Shown: piece by piece, positions 53,333-62,910 of the stretch
How positions within the stretch are numbered: the first letter of the stretch is position 1
Layout of the letters: the number at the start of each line of letters is the position of its first letter
Assembly (NCBI RefSeq): GCF_900182605.1
Contig: NZ_FXTB01000003.1
Span: 62,001 to 126,000 of the forward strand
Direction of reading: 5' to 3'
DNA length: 64,000 nt
Source of the DNA: Saccharicrinis carchari
GTDB lineage: Bacteria; Bacteroidota; Bacteroidia; Bacteroidales; Marinilabiliaceae
Program-made: the position numbers and the translations under genes
The notes under the pieces: model-generated
What the model was told of the DNA's origin: nothing
The model's database searches: none
Seen by the model: only the letters and a program-made list of their open reading frames with translations

Positions 53333-54256
53333 CTATGTATTATCCGTTAGCGCATATTGTGGCACCATCACCTGCACGGCCTTTTCTATAATTTCTGCCT
53401 CCACTTCCTTAATACTTCCAATAACTTCGCCATCAATCTGCACAACCTGATTTTTATTTGTTTTTAAAATGGCCTTTTTACAGCTGTACACCTCAATATA
53501 GTCAAGTTGGTCAATTGATTTGGTAAAAAAAGGAATAATCATGCGCAACAGATGACCTATTGAGTGGGCGCGTATTAAAACAACTTCAAAAACTCCATCC
53601 CCCGGCTTGCCCTTAGGGTTGATGTTTGCGCCTGTACCGTATTGCGACGCATTGGCCAAAACAATCATATAAGCCGATTTCGATATTTCTCTTCCATCTA
53701 AAATGAGGCTGAATTTTATCGGTTTAGCATCCATCAACTCAGCAATCAAATGTTTACCATAGCCCCAAAATCCTCGTACTGTGTCCTTCTGAAAACGCTG
53801 CACCACTTTAGCATTAACACCAATATCGCTCAAATGCAGGGATATATAATTCTTATTTATCCGGATAACATCTATAGGTTTTGGGCTCCCATGGATGATG
53901 GTTTGTAATGCTTTTTTAATTGGGGCAGGGATGCAAAGTTCCATCGCCAGTCCATTGGCCGAACCGGAGGGTAAAACACCCATTCTTATAGAGGAATTAA
54001 GCAGTAGTTGCCCCACCATGTTGCAGGTTCCGTCGCCTCCTGCTGCAACTACTATATCCGGTGTGTGGGTTTTAATGAGTTCACTGATTTTAATCGAATC
54101 GTTAGTGCCTGTGGTGCGATAAATATGGAACCAAAAATTTTCGCTGTCGGCAAAACAACGAATTTCTTCTTCGAGCAAGCTTTTGTCCAGGTCGCCGGAT
54201 ATGGGGTTGATAACAAATATGATTTTTTGTTTTTGTTGCATTGGTTTATTTGGCAT
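53333..54256 (-). CDS. Diacylglycerol/sphingosine-kinase-family lipid kinase
   Basis: 307 aa. The DAGK catalytic domain is clear: IIFVINPISGD near the start, the nucleotide-binding GGDGT at 73-77, and LPSGSANGLAMEL. It then has the beta-sandwich C-terminal domain (GDGVFEVVLIRAHS, VVQIDGEVIGS) of the YegS/DgkB fold. It phosphorylates a lipid alcohol with ATP at the inner membrane; the substrate cannot be told. The gene is transcribed divergently from an App1-type phosphatase (56-bp gap), an opposing activity. Confidence 0.88.
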   Translation of the reverse strand: MPNKPMQQKQKIIFVINPISGDLDKSLLEEEIRCFADSENFWFHIYRTTGTNDSIKISELIKTHTPDIVVAAGGDGTCNMVGQLLLNSSIRMGVLPSGSANGLAMELCIPAPIKKALQTIIHGSPKPIDVIRINKNYISLHLSDIGVNAKVVQRFQKDTVRGFWGYGKHLIAELMDAKPIKFSLILDGREISKSAYMIVLANASQYGTGANINPKGKPGDGVFEVVLIRAHSIGHLLRMIIPFFTKSIDQLDYIEVYSCKKAILKTNKNQVVQIDGEVIGSIKEVEAEIIEKAVQVMVPQYALTDNT

Positions 54257-54312
54257 GTGTTATGTATCTTTTCAATGTTTCCACCCGAAAGCTACAATAA
54301 AGAAGCCGATAT

Positions 54313-55431
54313 ATGCAGAAACAATCCAATGAATTAGAATTTTTAAAACAAAAAAAGAGAAGCTTACCCGGACGATTAAAAGTTATACTTAAACATCGCT
54401 TAGGCTGGCTTGGTGTTCCAAAAGTCATTATTTATCGTGGCTTTTGCAGTGAAGGAAAAGCTATGGTGAGCGGTTGCCTTACTGAGGACAAAGGACTGGC
54501 CAAACCCGATAAACAGAACTCCACATGGCAAAATATACTTTCTATGATAAAGCGGTATTCGAGTGATCAAATTCCCGGCGCCAAGGTTCGTATAGAGCTT
54601 GCCAACACAGCGCAAGAAACGCTTAGCAACGATAATGGTCTTTTTTCGTGTACCTTAAGCAAGGCAGCACTGCCAGCACTGCCACAAAGCCAATGGGTAG
54701 CTTGCAAGGCGGTGATGCCAAACAACGCATCAACTGAACCCAAGGCGGTATCGGGTTGGGGCGAGGTGCTTATTCCTGGAACGGATGTAGATTTTGGCGT
54801 GATATCTGATATTGATGATACCATTTTGGTAAGCCATTCCACACAGTTTTTACGCAAGCTAAGGCTCATGCTGTTGCGTAACGCGCTCACCCGAAAGCCT
54901 TTTCCGGGCGTTGATGCCTTTTATCGCGCCTTAAGCAAAGGAGTGAGCGGCGGTAAATGCAATCCTTTTTTTTATATTTCGAGCAGCGAGTGGGCTCTCT
55001 ACGATTTGTTGGTCGATTTTTGTGCGCACCATAAATTGCCCAAAGGAGTTTTTTTGCTGCGTGAATTTAAAGCGGGTCTGCTAAAACTATGGAAGTCGGG
55101 TGGCGGAACCCACGAACATAAATTTGAAAAAATAGACCTCCTTTTTAAAACCTACCCAAATATTAACTTTGTACTTATTGGCGACAACGGTCAACACGAC
55201 ACGGATATTTATACCCGAATTGCCCGCAAGTACCCCAAAAGAGTGATAACCATTTATATTCGCACAGTAAAAAAGGTAAAAAACCGGAAAATGAAAAAAA
55301 TAAGCGAAGAGCTGTGGAAAGAAAAAATACCCATCCTGTTTACACCAACCACCCTTGAAGCAGCCCATCATGCGGCAGACAATGGTCTGATATCACCGGC
55401 TTCGGTAACTGATATTGCCGCTGAGGTATAA
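54313..55431 (+). CDS. App1-type phosphatidate phosphatase (DUF2183)
   Basis: 372 aa. The N-terminal half (about 35-160) is beta-rich and accessory. The C-terminal catalytic domain has the HAD-like motif SDIDDT at 165-170 (Asp166, Asp168), the KPFPGVDAFYRALSKG segment, FYISSSEWALYDLL, FLLREF and IGDNGQHDTDIY. Yeast App1 dephosphorylates phosphatidate; the family is inferred to act on lipid phosphates. Divergent from the lipid kinase, so the pair could set a lipid/phospholipid balance from one shared promoter region. Confidence 0.88.
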   Translation: MQKQSNELEFLKQKKRSLPGRLKVILKHRLGWLGVPKVIIYRGFCSEGKAMVSGCLTEDKGLAKPDKQNSTWQNILSMIKRYSSDQIPGAKVRIELANTAQETLSNDNGLFSCTLSKAALPALPQSQWVACKAVMPNNASTEPKAVSGWGEVLIPGTDVDFGVISDIDDTILVSHSTQFLRKLRLMLLRNALTRKPFPGVDAFYRALSKGVSGGKCNPFFYISSSEWALYDLLVDFCAHHKLPKGVFLLREFKAGLLKLWKSGGGTHEHKFEKIDLLFKTYPNINFVLIGDNGQHDTDIYTRIARKYPKRVITIYIRTVKKVKNRKMKKISEELWKEKIPILFTPTTLEAAHHAADNGLISPASVTDIAAEV

Positions 55432-55541
55432 AAGGCTGTATGCACTAAACAGGGGTAAAAATAAGAAGTCGTGGCCTAAACAAAACACAAACTGTCCGGT
55501 TTACAAGCATTATTGATAGTTGCTTTAATAAATAATCTGCT

Positions 55542-57371
55542 ATGCACTTTCGTTATTTACATCTATTCATTTCGTTGCTTATCCTGAGCGTTTCGGCATT
55601 AAATGCGCAGGACAATTTTGAGGTACGCCAAATAAAGTTTAAAGGCAACAAAACACTCGAAAAAGATTATTTATTAGAGAACATGGCACTTAAAGAGGTA
55701 TCCTACCTTGAAAAGGTGCTGCTGAAAAAAGAACCATTTCTTTTTAACAGAGAACTGGTTAATCTGGATATGCTGCGTTTACAAAGGATTTATCAAAGCG
55801 AAGGTTTTATTAGGGTTAAATCATCGATAGACAGTTTAATTGTAAACGATAAAAAAAAGATTTTAAAACTTCAAATTGATGTTGAAGAAGGACGAGCCGT
55901 TATCGTTGACAGCGTAGGTATAAGCTATGGCCCTAATACCCCGGAGATAAATACCGACTCAATTCATCAGATCATATTTAAAAATATTGCCCTTAAAAAA
56001 GGGGAGCGTTTCAGAGACAAAGAGATCAACAACGATATACAAATTATCCAGGATGCTTATATGAACATGGGATATGCCTACGTGGAGGTGGATTATGATT
56101 TAAATTTACGACCGGATACTTTTGCAACGGATATATTTTACAGCGTACAAACCGGCCCGTTATGTTACGTGGGCAAAACGATAATAGAAGGCAACCAACA
56201 CGCAAGTGATGCCCTTATCCGAAAACAACTTAAATATGAAAAAGGAGATGTGTACGATAAATCGGAGCTTTCGGACGCACGCCAAAACTTGTATCATCTG
56301 CAATTATTTCGGGTAGTGAGCGTATTACCCCTAAAAAATGACAGCGCACCCCACAGCAGCATACCTATTAAAATTTACATTGAGGAGGCACCACGCCTTT
56401 CATCGCGCTTTGGCGCAGGTTATGGAACCGAAGATAAAATACGAGGCTTTATCGACATTAACTACCGGGGCTTTTTAGGTGGAGCCCGGCGACTTAACTT
56501 CTATGCCAAACATTCGGCCTTGGAACCCTATCATGTTAGTATACGATGGATACAGCCTCAGCTTTTCGGTACCAAAAGCAGCTTAACCATCCACCCCTTT
56601 CTCAACCGAAAAAATGAACCTGGGTACAACACACGTACCTATGGTGTTAACGTTCCGGTTTCGTATCGTTTTAACCGTAATTTAACGAGTACGTTGAGTT
56701 ATTACCTCGAAAATGTGCAACAACGCGTTGAAGAAGGCGACCTGGAATTGCCCGACCCCACAAAAAAGAATTTCCCCTACAACAAATCAGGTATTCTTAC
56801 CAGCATCGGCTTTAATAGTTCAACGCCTAAGTTTTCGCCCGATAAAGGCATGCAGGTATCCTTAGGGTTTAAGCTCAACGGTTTTTTATTTGGGGGTGAT
56901 TTTAATTATACCCGCTTGTGGGCCGATGTGCGCACCTACCAAAAAGTAGGTGATGTGGTGTTGGCTCTTAGGGGTATGGCGGGTGGCATACAATCTACGG
57001 ATGCCCATGGCTTTATTCCGGTAGAAGACAGGTTTTATTCCGGAGGTAGCAATTCTATCCGCGGTTGGGCACGTGCCCAGTTAGGACCCAAGCGCGAAAG
57101 TGGCACCCCATTAGGTGGTAACAGTATTTTTGAAGCCAATGCAGAGGCCCGTTATCACCTCTTTTGGCGCTTGAGCACCGTAGTATTTATTGAAGGTGGC
57201 AAGGTGTGGAATAAGCCATACGAGTACAAATTAGGGGATTTAAGCTATGCCGTTGGAACCGGCTTGCGCATTGACACGCCCATAGGTCCCGTGCGCTTTG
57301 ATGTGGGTTTTCCGGTTTGGAACGAAAAGAAAAGTGCCCAATTTTTTATCAGCGTAGGACAAGCATTTTAA
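55542..57371 (+). CDS. tamA: TamA/BamA-family outer-membrane protein
   Basis: 609 aa. Signal peptide ending near LNAQ, then POTRA domains (about 25-270; repeated patterns such as IKFKGNKTLEKDYL and TIIEGNQHASDALIRKQLKYEKGDVYDKSEL), then a 16-strand surface-antigen barrel to the C-terminal residue (SVGQAF, terminal Phe). The barrel includes FYSGGSNSIRGW, matching the conserved RGF-type loop. Together with TamB, immediately downstream (3-bp gap), it forms an inner-to-outer-membrane assembly or lipid-transfer module. BamA is longer and usually elsewhere, so TamA is the better name. Confidence 0.9.
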   Translation: MHFRYLHLFISLLILSVSALNAQDNFEVRQIKFKGNKTLEKDYLLENMALKEVSYLEKVLLKKEPFLFNRELVNLDMLRLQRIYQSEGFIRVKSSIDSLIVNDKKKILKLQIDVEEGRAVIVDSVGISYGPNTPEINTDSIHQIIFKNIALKKGERFRDKEINNDIQIIQDAYMNMGYAYVEVDYDLNLRPDTFATDIFYSVQTGPLCYVGKTIIEGNQHASDALIRKQLKYEKGDVYDKSELSDARQNLYHLQLFRVVSVLPLKNDSAPHSSIPIKIYIEEAPRLSSRFGAGYGTEDKIRGFIDINYRGFLGGARRLNFYAKHSALEPYHVSIRWIQPQLFGTKSSLTIHPFLNRKNEPGYNTRTYGVNVPVSYRFNRNLTSTLSYYLENVQQRVEEGDLELPDPTKKNFPYNKSGILTSIGFNSSTPKFSPDKGMQVSLGFKLNGFLFGGDFNYTRLWADVRTYQKVGDVVLALRGMAGGIQSTDAHGFIPVEDRFYSGGSNSIRGWARAQLGPKRESGTPLGGNSIFEANAEARYHLFWRLSTVVFIEGGKVWNKPYEYKLGDLSYAVGTGLRIDTPIGPVRFDVGFPVWNEKKSAQFFISVGQAF

Positions 57372-57374
57372 AAA

Positions 57375-60300
57375 ATGAAGAAAATTCTCACATATAGCGT
57401 CCGTATAATAGGGTGGTTTTTACTTGCCCTTGTTGCCCTATTGGTATTGGCATTGCTGCTGATTCAAACCGGCCCGGTAAAGAAAAAACTGGCTGGTATA
57501 GCTTCCGAACAAGCTTCGTCGTTTGTACAAGGTGCGGTGCATATCAATGCCATCGAAGGCAATTTTTTTGGCAATATCCGGTTAAAAGGTGTACTGCTTA
57601 CCGATGTAAATAATGATACACTGGCTCATATCACACAAATTGATGTCGGTTATAATTTACTGCCATTGCTGCATAGCGAATTGCGTGTTCATCATTTCCA
57701 TATTCATAAACCTTTGGTTTTTCTCAAACAAATGAAGGATTCCACGTGGAACGTTCAGCATATTGTTAAACCATCTGATACACAGGGAGCAGATACCACC
57801 GCGTCATCGGGTTCATTGGCTCTATATCTGTCTCAGTTTAAGCTGAGCGAAGGTAGCGTGCACATCCAGTCGCCCGACACCATCCTCCCGCAACGGATAG
57901 AGGATTTAAACACGGAGCTTTCCCTAAGCTACACTCCCGAGGAACAGGAGGTACAATTGAAACATTTCTCCTTTGTAAGTCAGCACCCGCAAGTAACATT
58001 GCAAAAGCTTAGTCTGCAATTCAATAGAAACGAACAAAGAATTGTACTCGGAGATTTATATCTGAAAACGGCTCGCAATAAACTACAAGGAAAAGCACAA
58101 TACAACGAGCAGCCGGATACCGCTGCCACAGCACAGCTCAACAGCGACCCCTTAAAACTGCAAGAGTTTGAGTTTTTCCTTCCGGGACTACAAATCCCTG
58201 CCACACCGGTATTTTCGTTCGATGCTTCGTTAAAGAATGATTCCCTGGAAGCTACCGTGCAGATGGAAGATAAAGGCGAGCGAATAAATATCAAGCTGCA
58301 AGCATCCCAGCTCATCGCTTTTATCCAAGATCAAAACGAGGTAAGCTTGGGGTATAAATTAAACGCTTCGTTTAAAAACATAGATGTAGCCCATTGGACG
58401 GGTGATAAAGCGCTAAACCATTTATTAAACGGTACTTTGCTGCTTGACGGTACAGGAACAAAACCGGAAACGGCACGCGTTAAAGTGGATGGCGATTTTA
58501 ATAATGTTTTGGTTCAAGGCAAAAAAGTAGATAAACTTTATTTTACCTTTCAGCTGAATCAAGGTAATTTAAATGGGATAGCGCAAGGTGAAGGGGCTTT
58601 TGGCGCTTTTAAGTTACAGCCTCAAATACGCAACCTAAACAAAACGCCCGGCTACGATTTTGAGCTGTCCGTTAACAACCTCGATTTGGCTCAACTTACA
58701 GGTAACGACAGTTTACAATCGAACATCAACCTAAAAGCCATGGTCCATGGAAAAGGATTTGAGCCAAAAACAATGCAGGCCGATGCCGAATTGGTATTTT
58801 CACCATCGCATGTCTACCAACTTAAGTTGGACACCTTGTTGGCCAGGGTGGGATACCATAACGAAAATATAACCATAGATACGCTAAATCTGTTTACCCA
58901 ACATGTTGAGCTAAATGCCAAGGGCAATTACAGCCTGGCATCATATTCCGACATTTCCTTATGGGCTGATTTTAGCAGCCTCGAGGAGCTTGCCCCCTTT
59001 ATGCCGGGCATTCAGGTACAATCGCAAGGAAGCATAAAAGCGCATGCACAAGGTAGGCTCGACTCACTACACCTGCAAACCGAAGTAACACTGGACAAAA
59101 CCACCTACGACAGTATTTACGTAGCTATAATGCGCTTGGATGCCAATGCCTTATTAACAAAATCGGATACAAGCCTCAACGCACATTTGTTTGCTGGGGA
59201 TTTAAATGCCGGCAATTTAAGCGTGGATTCCGTAAGTGTTAAGGTGGACGCCATTTCTGATTCGTTGCGTGTAAATGCCCGCATGACGGCCAAAGATGCC
59301 AGCACACAGTTAGAGGCCACAATTAATCCGGGAAAGGCACTAAAGGTTATTTTGCACGGCTGGGAGATTGATTTTAAAAATCAACATTTTACCTTACAAC
59401 AAGCCCCTGCTGTTATTCAAATAGACTCGATGGATTATCGCATCAACAATTTTAAGTTGGCCTCGGGGGTTTCGGACAGTGCGCAGTATATTGTAGCCAA
59501 TGGCCACATAAGTCGCAACGGACAGCAAGATTTTAAATTGAAGGTGGCCAATGTAGATGTAGGCGAAATACTCAATTCCATTGATTCCGAAATACAAGCT
59601 TCGGGATCCATTAATACGGATGTAGAAATAAATGGATCGGCAACAGCCCCCCTATTGCAAGGAGATGTAAAATGGAACGATGCCGTACTGAGCGATTACC
59701 GATTTACCGATGTGAACGCAAGCATTAACTACAAACAAAACAGGCTAAAAGCGGAAGCCCTCATTGTGCCGCAGGATAGTGGTCGAATAGCCATGTCGGG
59801 GGTATTCCCCGTTCAGCTTGCATTAGATAGTATGCGTTTTAATTACGATACCAAAGATTCTGTTAACGCCGAACTACGCATCGAAAAATTCCCCTTAAGC
59901 GTTTTGAAAACCTTTGATGTAGCCGAACAAATCAAAGGCCAACTGAATGGCCGGATAGATGTAAAGGGAACACCTGAATCGCCTGACCTGAAAGGTGCGG
60001 TAAAATTAAAGGATGCCCTGGTTAAAATTCCTGAATACGGTATCGACTATCGAAACATTGAATTTACCATAAATTTTTTGCGCGACAAAATAAACCTGGA
60101 TACCCTGATTATTCAAAGCAACGACGGAAACGTGACCGGTACCGGTGAGATGCGTTTTAACTCCGACTTTTACAAGGGCGATGTAAGCAACTCCACCATG
60201 TCACTTCTCTTCGACCGTTTTAATCCTGTAGATCACCAACAGTTTAACATGGAACTTACAGGCAAAGCAAGTATCGGCGGAAAAAAAGGCGATGTGGTTT

Positions 60301-61256
60301 TCGACGGTGACCTCACCATCCCCGAGGCCAGGATTTATTTACCGGCCGTAATGGCGATGATGCAAAAAGGAGGTGGCCCCGAAATACCAAAACCCATTTT
60401 GGTGCGGGAGATGGAAAAAATGGCTCTTTCGATGGATACCATGGTAGCACAACAGATTGATAGCACCAAAGTGGACAGTGTAAACTTTGATTACTTTAAC
60501 TACGTTACCGGCACCGTAAAGCTTAACATCCCAAAAAACACATGGGTAAAAAATGAAGATATGCGCATTGAGCTTTCCGGTAACCTTGAAATGATTAAAC
60601 ATGCCGATTTTTTTGAGCTTTTCGGATCGGTTGAGATTGTGCGTGGGCAGTACGATTTGTTAGGTAAAACATTTGTAATAAAGGAAGGTGCCGTCAGCTT
60701 CCAGGGTGGCGAAGAATTAACACCCCACATGAATATAAAAGCATCCTACTCTTTCCGAAACAGCCAAAAAGTGGAACAAGAAATAACCGTTTCTGTTGGC
60801 GGAACAAGCGAAGAGCCTACGGTTGACTTTACGCTGGACGGTAGTTCCATTAGCGAAGGTGATGCCCTATCGTATATCCTTTTTGGAAAGGCCATGAACG
60901 AGCTAACTTTGAATCAACAGGAAAACGTGGGTGGCAAAACCGACTTGGCAACCAAAGCAGCAGCTTCAGTACTCTCATCGCAACTAAGCAATTTTTTGGG
61001 CGACAAGTTGGATGTAGATTATATTGAAGTAAAAAGCGATGGCACTTTCGATAACGCCACCGTGGTTGTAGGCAAATACATAACCAACGATTTGTTTGTG
61101 AGCTACGAACAGCGTTTTGGCGAAACAGTCGAAAATGATATGTCGAAGTACGAAGTGAAATTGGAATATGAACTCTTCCGCTTCCTGTTTTTTCAGCTTA
61201 ACAACTCAACAAAAGACAGTGGCTTCGATGTGATTTTTAAAGTGGATGCGGAGTAA
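57375..61256 (+). CDS. tamB: TamB-family periplasm-spanning protein
   Basis: 1293 aa. One N-terminal membrane anchor (about 8-30) followed by a very long beta-rich rod of the AsmA/TamB type and a C-terminal TamB/DUF490 domain with GEMRFNSDFYKGD, GSVEIVRGQYDLLGKTF and SDGTFDNATVVVGKYIT. Starts 3 bp after tamA, so translation is coupled. TamB-like rods are thought to form a hydrophobic groove carrying phospholipid to the outer membrane or to help barrel insertion. A relic of another gene begins right after its stop codon. Confidence 0.92.
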   Translation: MKKILTYSVRIIGWFLLALVALLVLALLLIQTGPVKKKLAGIASEQASSFVQGAVHINAIEGNFFGNIRLKGVLLTDVNNDTLAHITQIDVGYNLLPLLHSELRVHHFHIHKPLVFLKQMKDSTWNVQHIVKPSDTQGADTTASSGSLALYLSQFKLSEGSVHIQSPDTILPQRIEDLNTELSLSYTPEEQEVQLKHFSFVSQHPQVTLQKLSLQFNRNEQRIVLGDLYLKTARNKLQGKAQYNEQPDTAATAQLNSDPLKLQEFEFFLPGLQIPATPVFSFDASLKNDSLEATVQMEDKGERINIKLQASQLIAFIQDQNEVSLGYKLNASFKNIDVAHWTGDKALNHLLNGTLLLDGTGTKPETARVKVDGDFNNVLVQGKKVDKLYFTFQLNQGNLNGIAQGEGAFGAFKLQPQIRNLNKTPGYDFELSVNNLDLAQLTGNDSLQSNINLKAMVHGKGFEPKTMQADAELVFSPSHVYQLKLDTLLARVGYHNENITIDTLNLFTQHVELNAKGNYSLASYSDISLWADFSSLEELAPFMPGIQVQSQGSIKAHAQGRLDSLHLQTEVTLDKTTYDSIYVAIMRLDANALLTKSDTSLNAHLFAGDLNAGNLSVDSVSVKVDAISDSLRVNARMTAKDASTQLEATINPGKALKVILHGWEIDFKNQHFTLQQAPAVIQIDSMDYRINNFKLASGVSDSAQYIVANGHISRNGQQDFKLKVANVDVGEILNSIDSEIQASGSINTDVEINGSATAPLLQGDVKWNDAVLSDYRFTDVNASINYKQNRLKAEALIVPQDSGRIAMSGVFPVQLALDSMRFNYDTKDSVNAELRIEKFPLSVLKTFDVAEQIKGQLNGRIDVKGTPESPDLKGAVKLKDALVKIPEYGIDYRNIEFTINFLRDKINLDTLIIQSNDGNVTGTGEMRFNSDFYKGDVSNSTMSLLFDRFNPVDHQQFNMELTGKASIGGKKGDVVFDGDLTIPEARIYLPAVMAMMQKGGGPEIPKPILVREMEKMALSMDTMVAQQIDSTKVDSVNFDYFNYVTGTVKLNIPKNTWVKNEDMRIELSGNLEMIKHADFFELFGSVEIVRGQYDLLGKTFVIKEGAVSFQGGEELTPHMNIKASYSFRNSQKVEQEITVSVGGTSEEPTVDFTLDGSSISEGDALSYILFGKAMNELTLNQQENVGGKTDLATKAAASVLSSQLSNFLGDKLDVDYIEVKSDGTFDNATVVVGKYITNDLFVSYEQRFGETVENDMSKYEVKLEYELFRFLFFQLNNSTKDSGFDVIFKVDAE

Positions 61257-61534
61257 AACCAAAGTAGTATTTTTAGGATAAATTCTGGCAACTTCAAAAT
61301 CAGAATCACAACGTTAACAACATAAGCCAATCTCCAACAGCAGGCAACTCCTCACAACTTTTAGCAGTGAACCTAAGATTTCCTGTAATCTCAGCTTCAA
61401 ATTTTCCCTTCTCGTTCTTTACGCTATATATTTTCTTATGCTCATCTATTGTTCGTCCAATTTCTACATCTTAAGATAATTTTATTTTATTAATTTTCGA
61501 AAGTGTCATTATATCCTAAATCTACTATTGTCAT
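61257..61534 (-). pseudogene. Decayed rsgA-like 5' fragment
   Basis: Minus-strand reading gives pieces of an RsgA N-terminal region in three registers. From ATG 61534: MTIVDLGYNDTFEN then stop. From about 61467, in another frame: EIGRTIDEHKKIYSVKNEKG, continuing to LPAVGDWLMLLTL and a stop. Then, after another one-base shift: DSDFEVARIYPKNTTLV up to the tamB stop. These match the order of RsgA (GRV-EHK, PAVGDW, DSDF, PRxTTL). The GTPase domain is missing. It lies in what would be the cassette after copy A of the palindromic repeat. Identified by eye from motif order. Confidence 0.7.
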
Positions 61535-61571
61535 GATATTTTCTGTTTTGCTGGGTGTCTTCTTGTATTAA

Positions 61572-61703
61572 GCACAACGTTCGGTACAAGAATAGTAGCC
61601 GATTGCGTGGTGCTTTCCTGATTAGCCGCTATGCAGTTTGAGCAGGCTTGAAACCTTGAAATTTAGCAATACCCCTGCCATTACTTATACAAAATGTTGT
61701 AGC
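61572..61703 (-). repeat. attC-like palindromic repeat, copy A
   Basis: 132 bp at the 3' end of the Fic gene. On the minus strand it runs from GCTACAAC (61703-61696, overlapping the Fic stop codon) to GTTGTGC (61578-61572). The inner arm TACTATTCTTGTACC near the 3' side is identical to copy B over 25 bp (61583-61607 against 62923-62947). The 5' arm has diverged more. Size and box layout suit a large integron attC site. Confidence 0.7.
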
Positions 61704-62812
61704 TAGTGCATTCTCCATTCTTCTGTCAGTTCGTAATTTGTGCTTCTACCGCCTGATTCTTCTTGTTTTAGAATTCCTTTTTCAATCAAATCTTTTATAT
61801 CTCTAAGTGCTGTATCCGCCGAACATTTGGTAATCTTAGCCCATTTAGATGATTTCAATTTACCATCAAACCCATCAAATAGCTTATTTAAAATTAATCT
61901 TTGTCTGCTATTTAATATAGTCTCTTTATTTTTATCCCAAAAGTCAGTTTTTCGAAGCACACGTTTTAATGTTTCTTCTGTGTTCTCCAAGGCGCGAAAC
62001 AAACAATTTAAAAACCAGTCCAACCAATCTGTTATGTCTCCAGAGCTATGCTGAACTTTTTGCAATATCTCATAATATGTCTTTTTCTCAATTAGAATCT
62101 GGTTTGATAAACTATAAAATCTCTGAGGACTTTCCTCCGAACGAGCAAGCAACATGTCTGATATTGCTCTTGCAATTCGTCCGTTTCCATCATCAAATGG
62201 ATGGATTATTATAAACCAAAAATGTGCAATTGCCGCTTTTAAAACGCCATCAATATTACTTTCTTTTTCAATCCAATCTAAAAACACATCCATTTCTTTT
62301 TTAACTATTTCTGCTGGTGGTGCCTGAAAATGTATTTTTTCTTTTCCCATCGGACCTGATACGACTTGCGTTTCACCATCACGATAACATCCTGTATCAA
62401 TCCGATGCATGCCACTCCAACCAGTCGGAAATAAAGATGCATGCCAGCCAAAAATTCGTTCATGGTCAAGAGTCATATTATACCTTTGCGTTGCATGAAG
62501 CATCATTTCTACAACACCTTCCACGCTCCTGTCAACATGAACAATACCCGCATAATCCAATCCAAGTCTCTTGGCTATTGAAGAACGAACTTGTTCTTGA
62601 TTTAGAAATTCACCTTCTATCTCGGAAGATTTTAAAACATCAAGGGTCAAAGTCGATAAAATTGTTTCCTCTTTTATTGAAAATCCAAGTGCACTCATTT
62701 GTCCGAAAATCTTTCCTTGCAGATGACGGACTTTCCCTAAAGTCACAACAATTTTCTTGTCATCCCAAGTAAACTCAGGCCATTTATCATACTCGTAGAT
62801 ATATTTTGGCAT
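61703..62812 (-). CDS. Fic-family adenylyltransferase with N-terminal DUF4172 and C-terminal winged helix
   Basis: 369 aa. DUF4172 region at the N-terminus, with inhibitory-helix motif S62-xxx-E66-G67 (SSEIEG), which makes it a class II Fic held inactive in cis. Fic core with HPFDDGNGR at 204-212 (catalytic His204). C-terminal winged-helix (about 305-360; SADTALRDIKDLIEKGIL and GRSTNYEL). Fic enzymes transfer AMP from ATP to target proteins; the target is unknown. The gene fills one cassette of the repeat array, and a palindrome lies in its leader. The stop codon overlaps the repeat box. Confidence 0.9.
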   Translation of the reverse strand: MPKYIYEYDKWPEFTWDDKKIVVTLGKVRHLQGKIFGQMSALGFSIKEETILSTLTLDVLKSSEIEGEFLNQEQVRSSIAKRLGLDYAGIVHVDRSVEGVVEMMLHATQRYNMTLDHERIFGWHASLFPTGWSGMHRIDTGCYRDGETQVVSGPMGKEKIHFQAPPAEIVKKEMDVFLDWIEKESNIDGVLKAAIAHFWFIIIHPFDDGNGRIARAISDMLLARSEESPQRFYSLSNQILIEKKTYYEILQKVQHSSGDITDWLDWFLNCLFRALENTEETLKRVLRKTDFWDKNKETILNSRQRLILNKLFDGFDGKLKSSKWAKITKCSADTALRDIKDLIEKGILKQEESGGRSTNYELTEEWRMH

Positions 62813-62827
62813 AAATTTTTAGCATTT

Positions 62828-62856
62828 TGCGGTAAATATACGAATTATTTCCCGCA
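62828..62856 (-). promoter_or_regulatory. Palindromic operator candidate upstream of the Fic gene
   Basis: GCGGTAAATA at 62829-62838 and its near-complement TATTTCCCGC at 62846-62855 form an inverted repeat centred on 62842, with ten of eleven outer pairs matching from 62828 outward in. It lies 16-44 bp before the Fic ATG and overlaps TATATTTA, close to a -7 element. A winged-helix domain at the C-terminus of the Fic protein could bind it for autoregulation (inference). Confidence 0.5.
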
Positions 62857-62910
62857 TATTTAATGGAATTAACTTCCTTTATCTCCGTACGGCTCTCTTT
62901 CTTGGCATTA

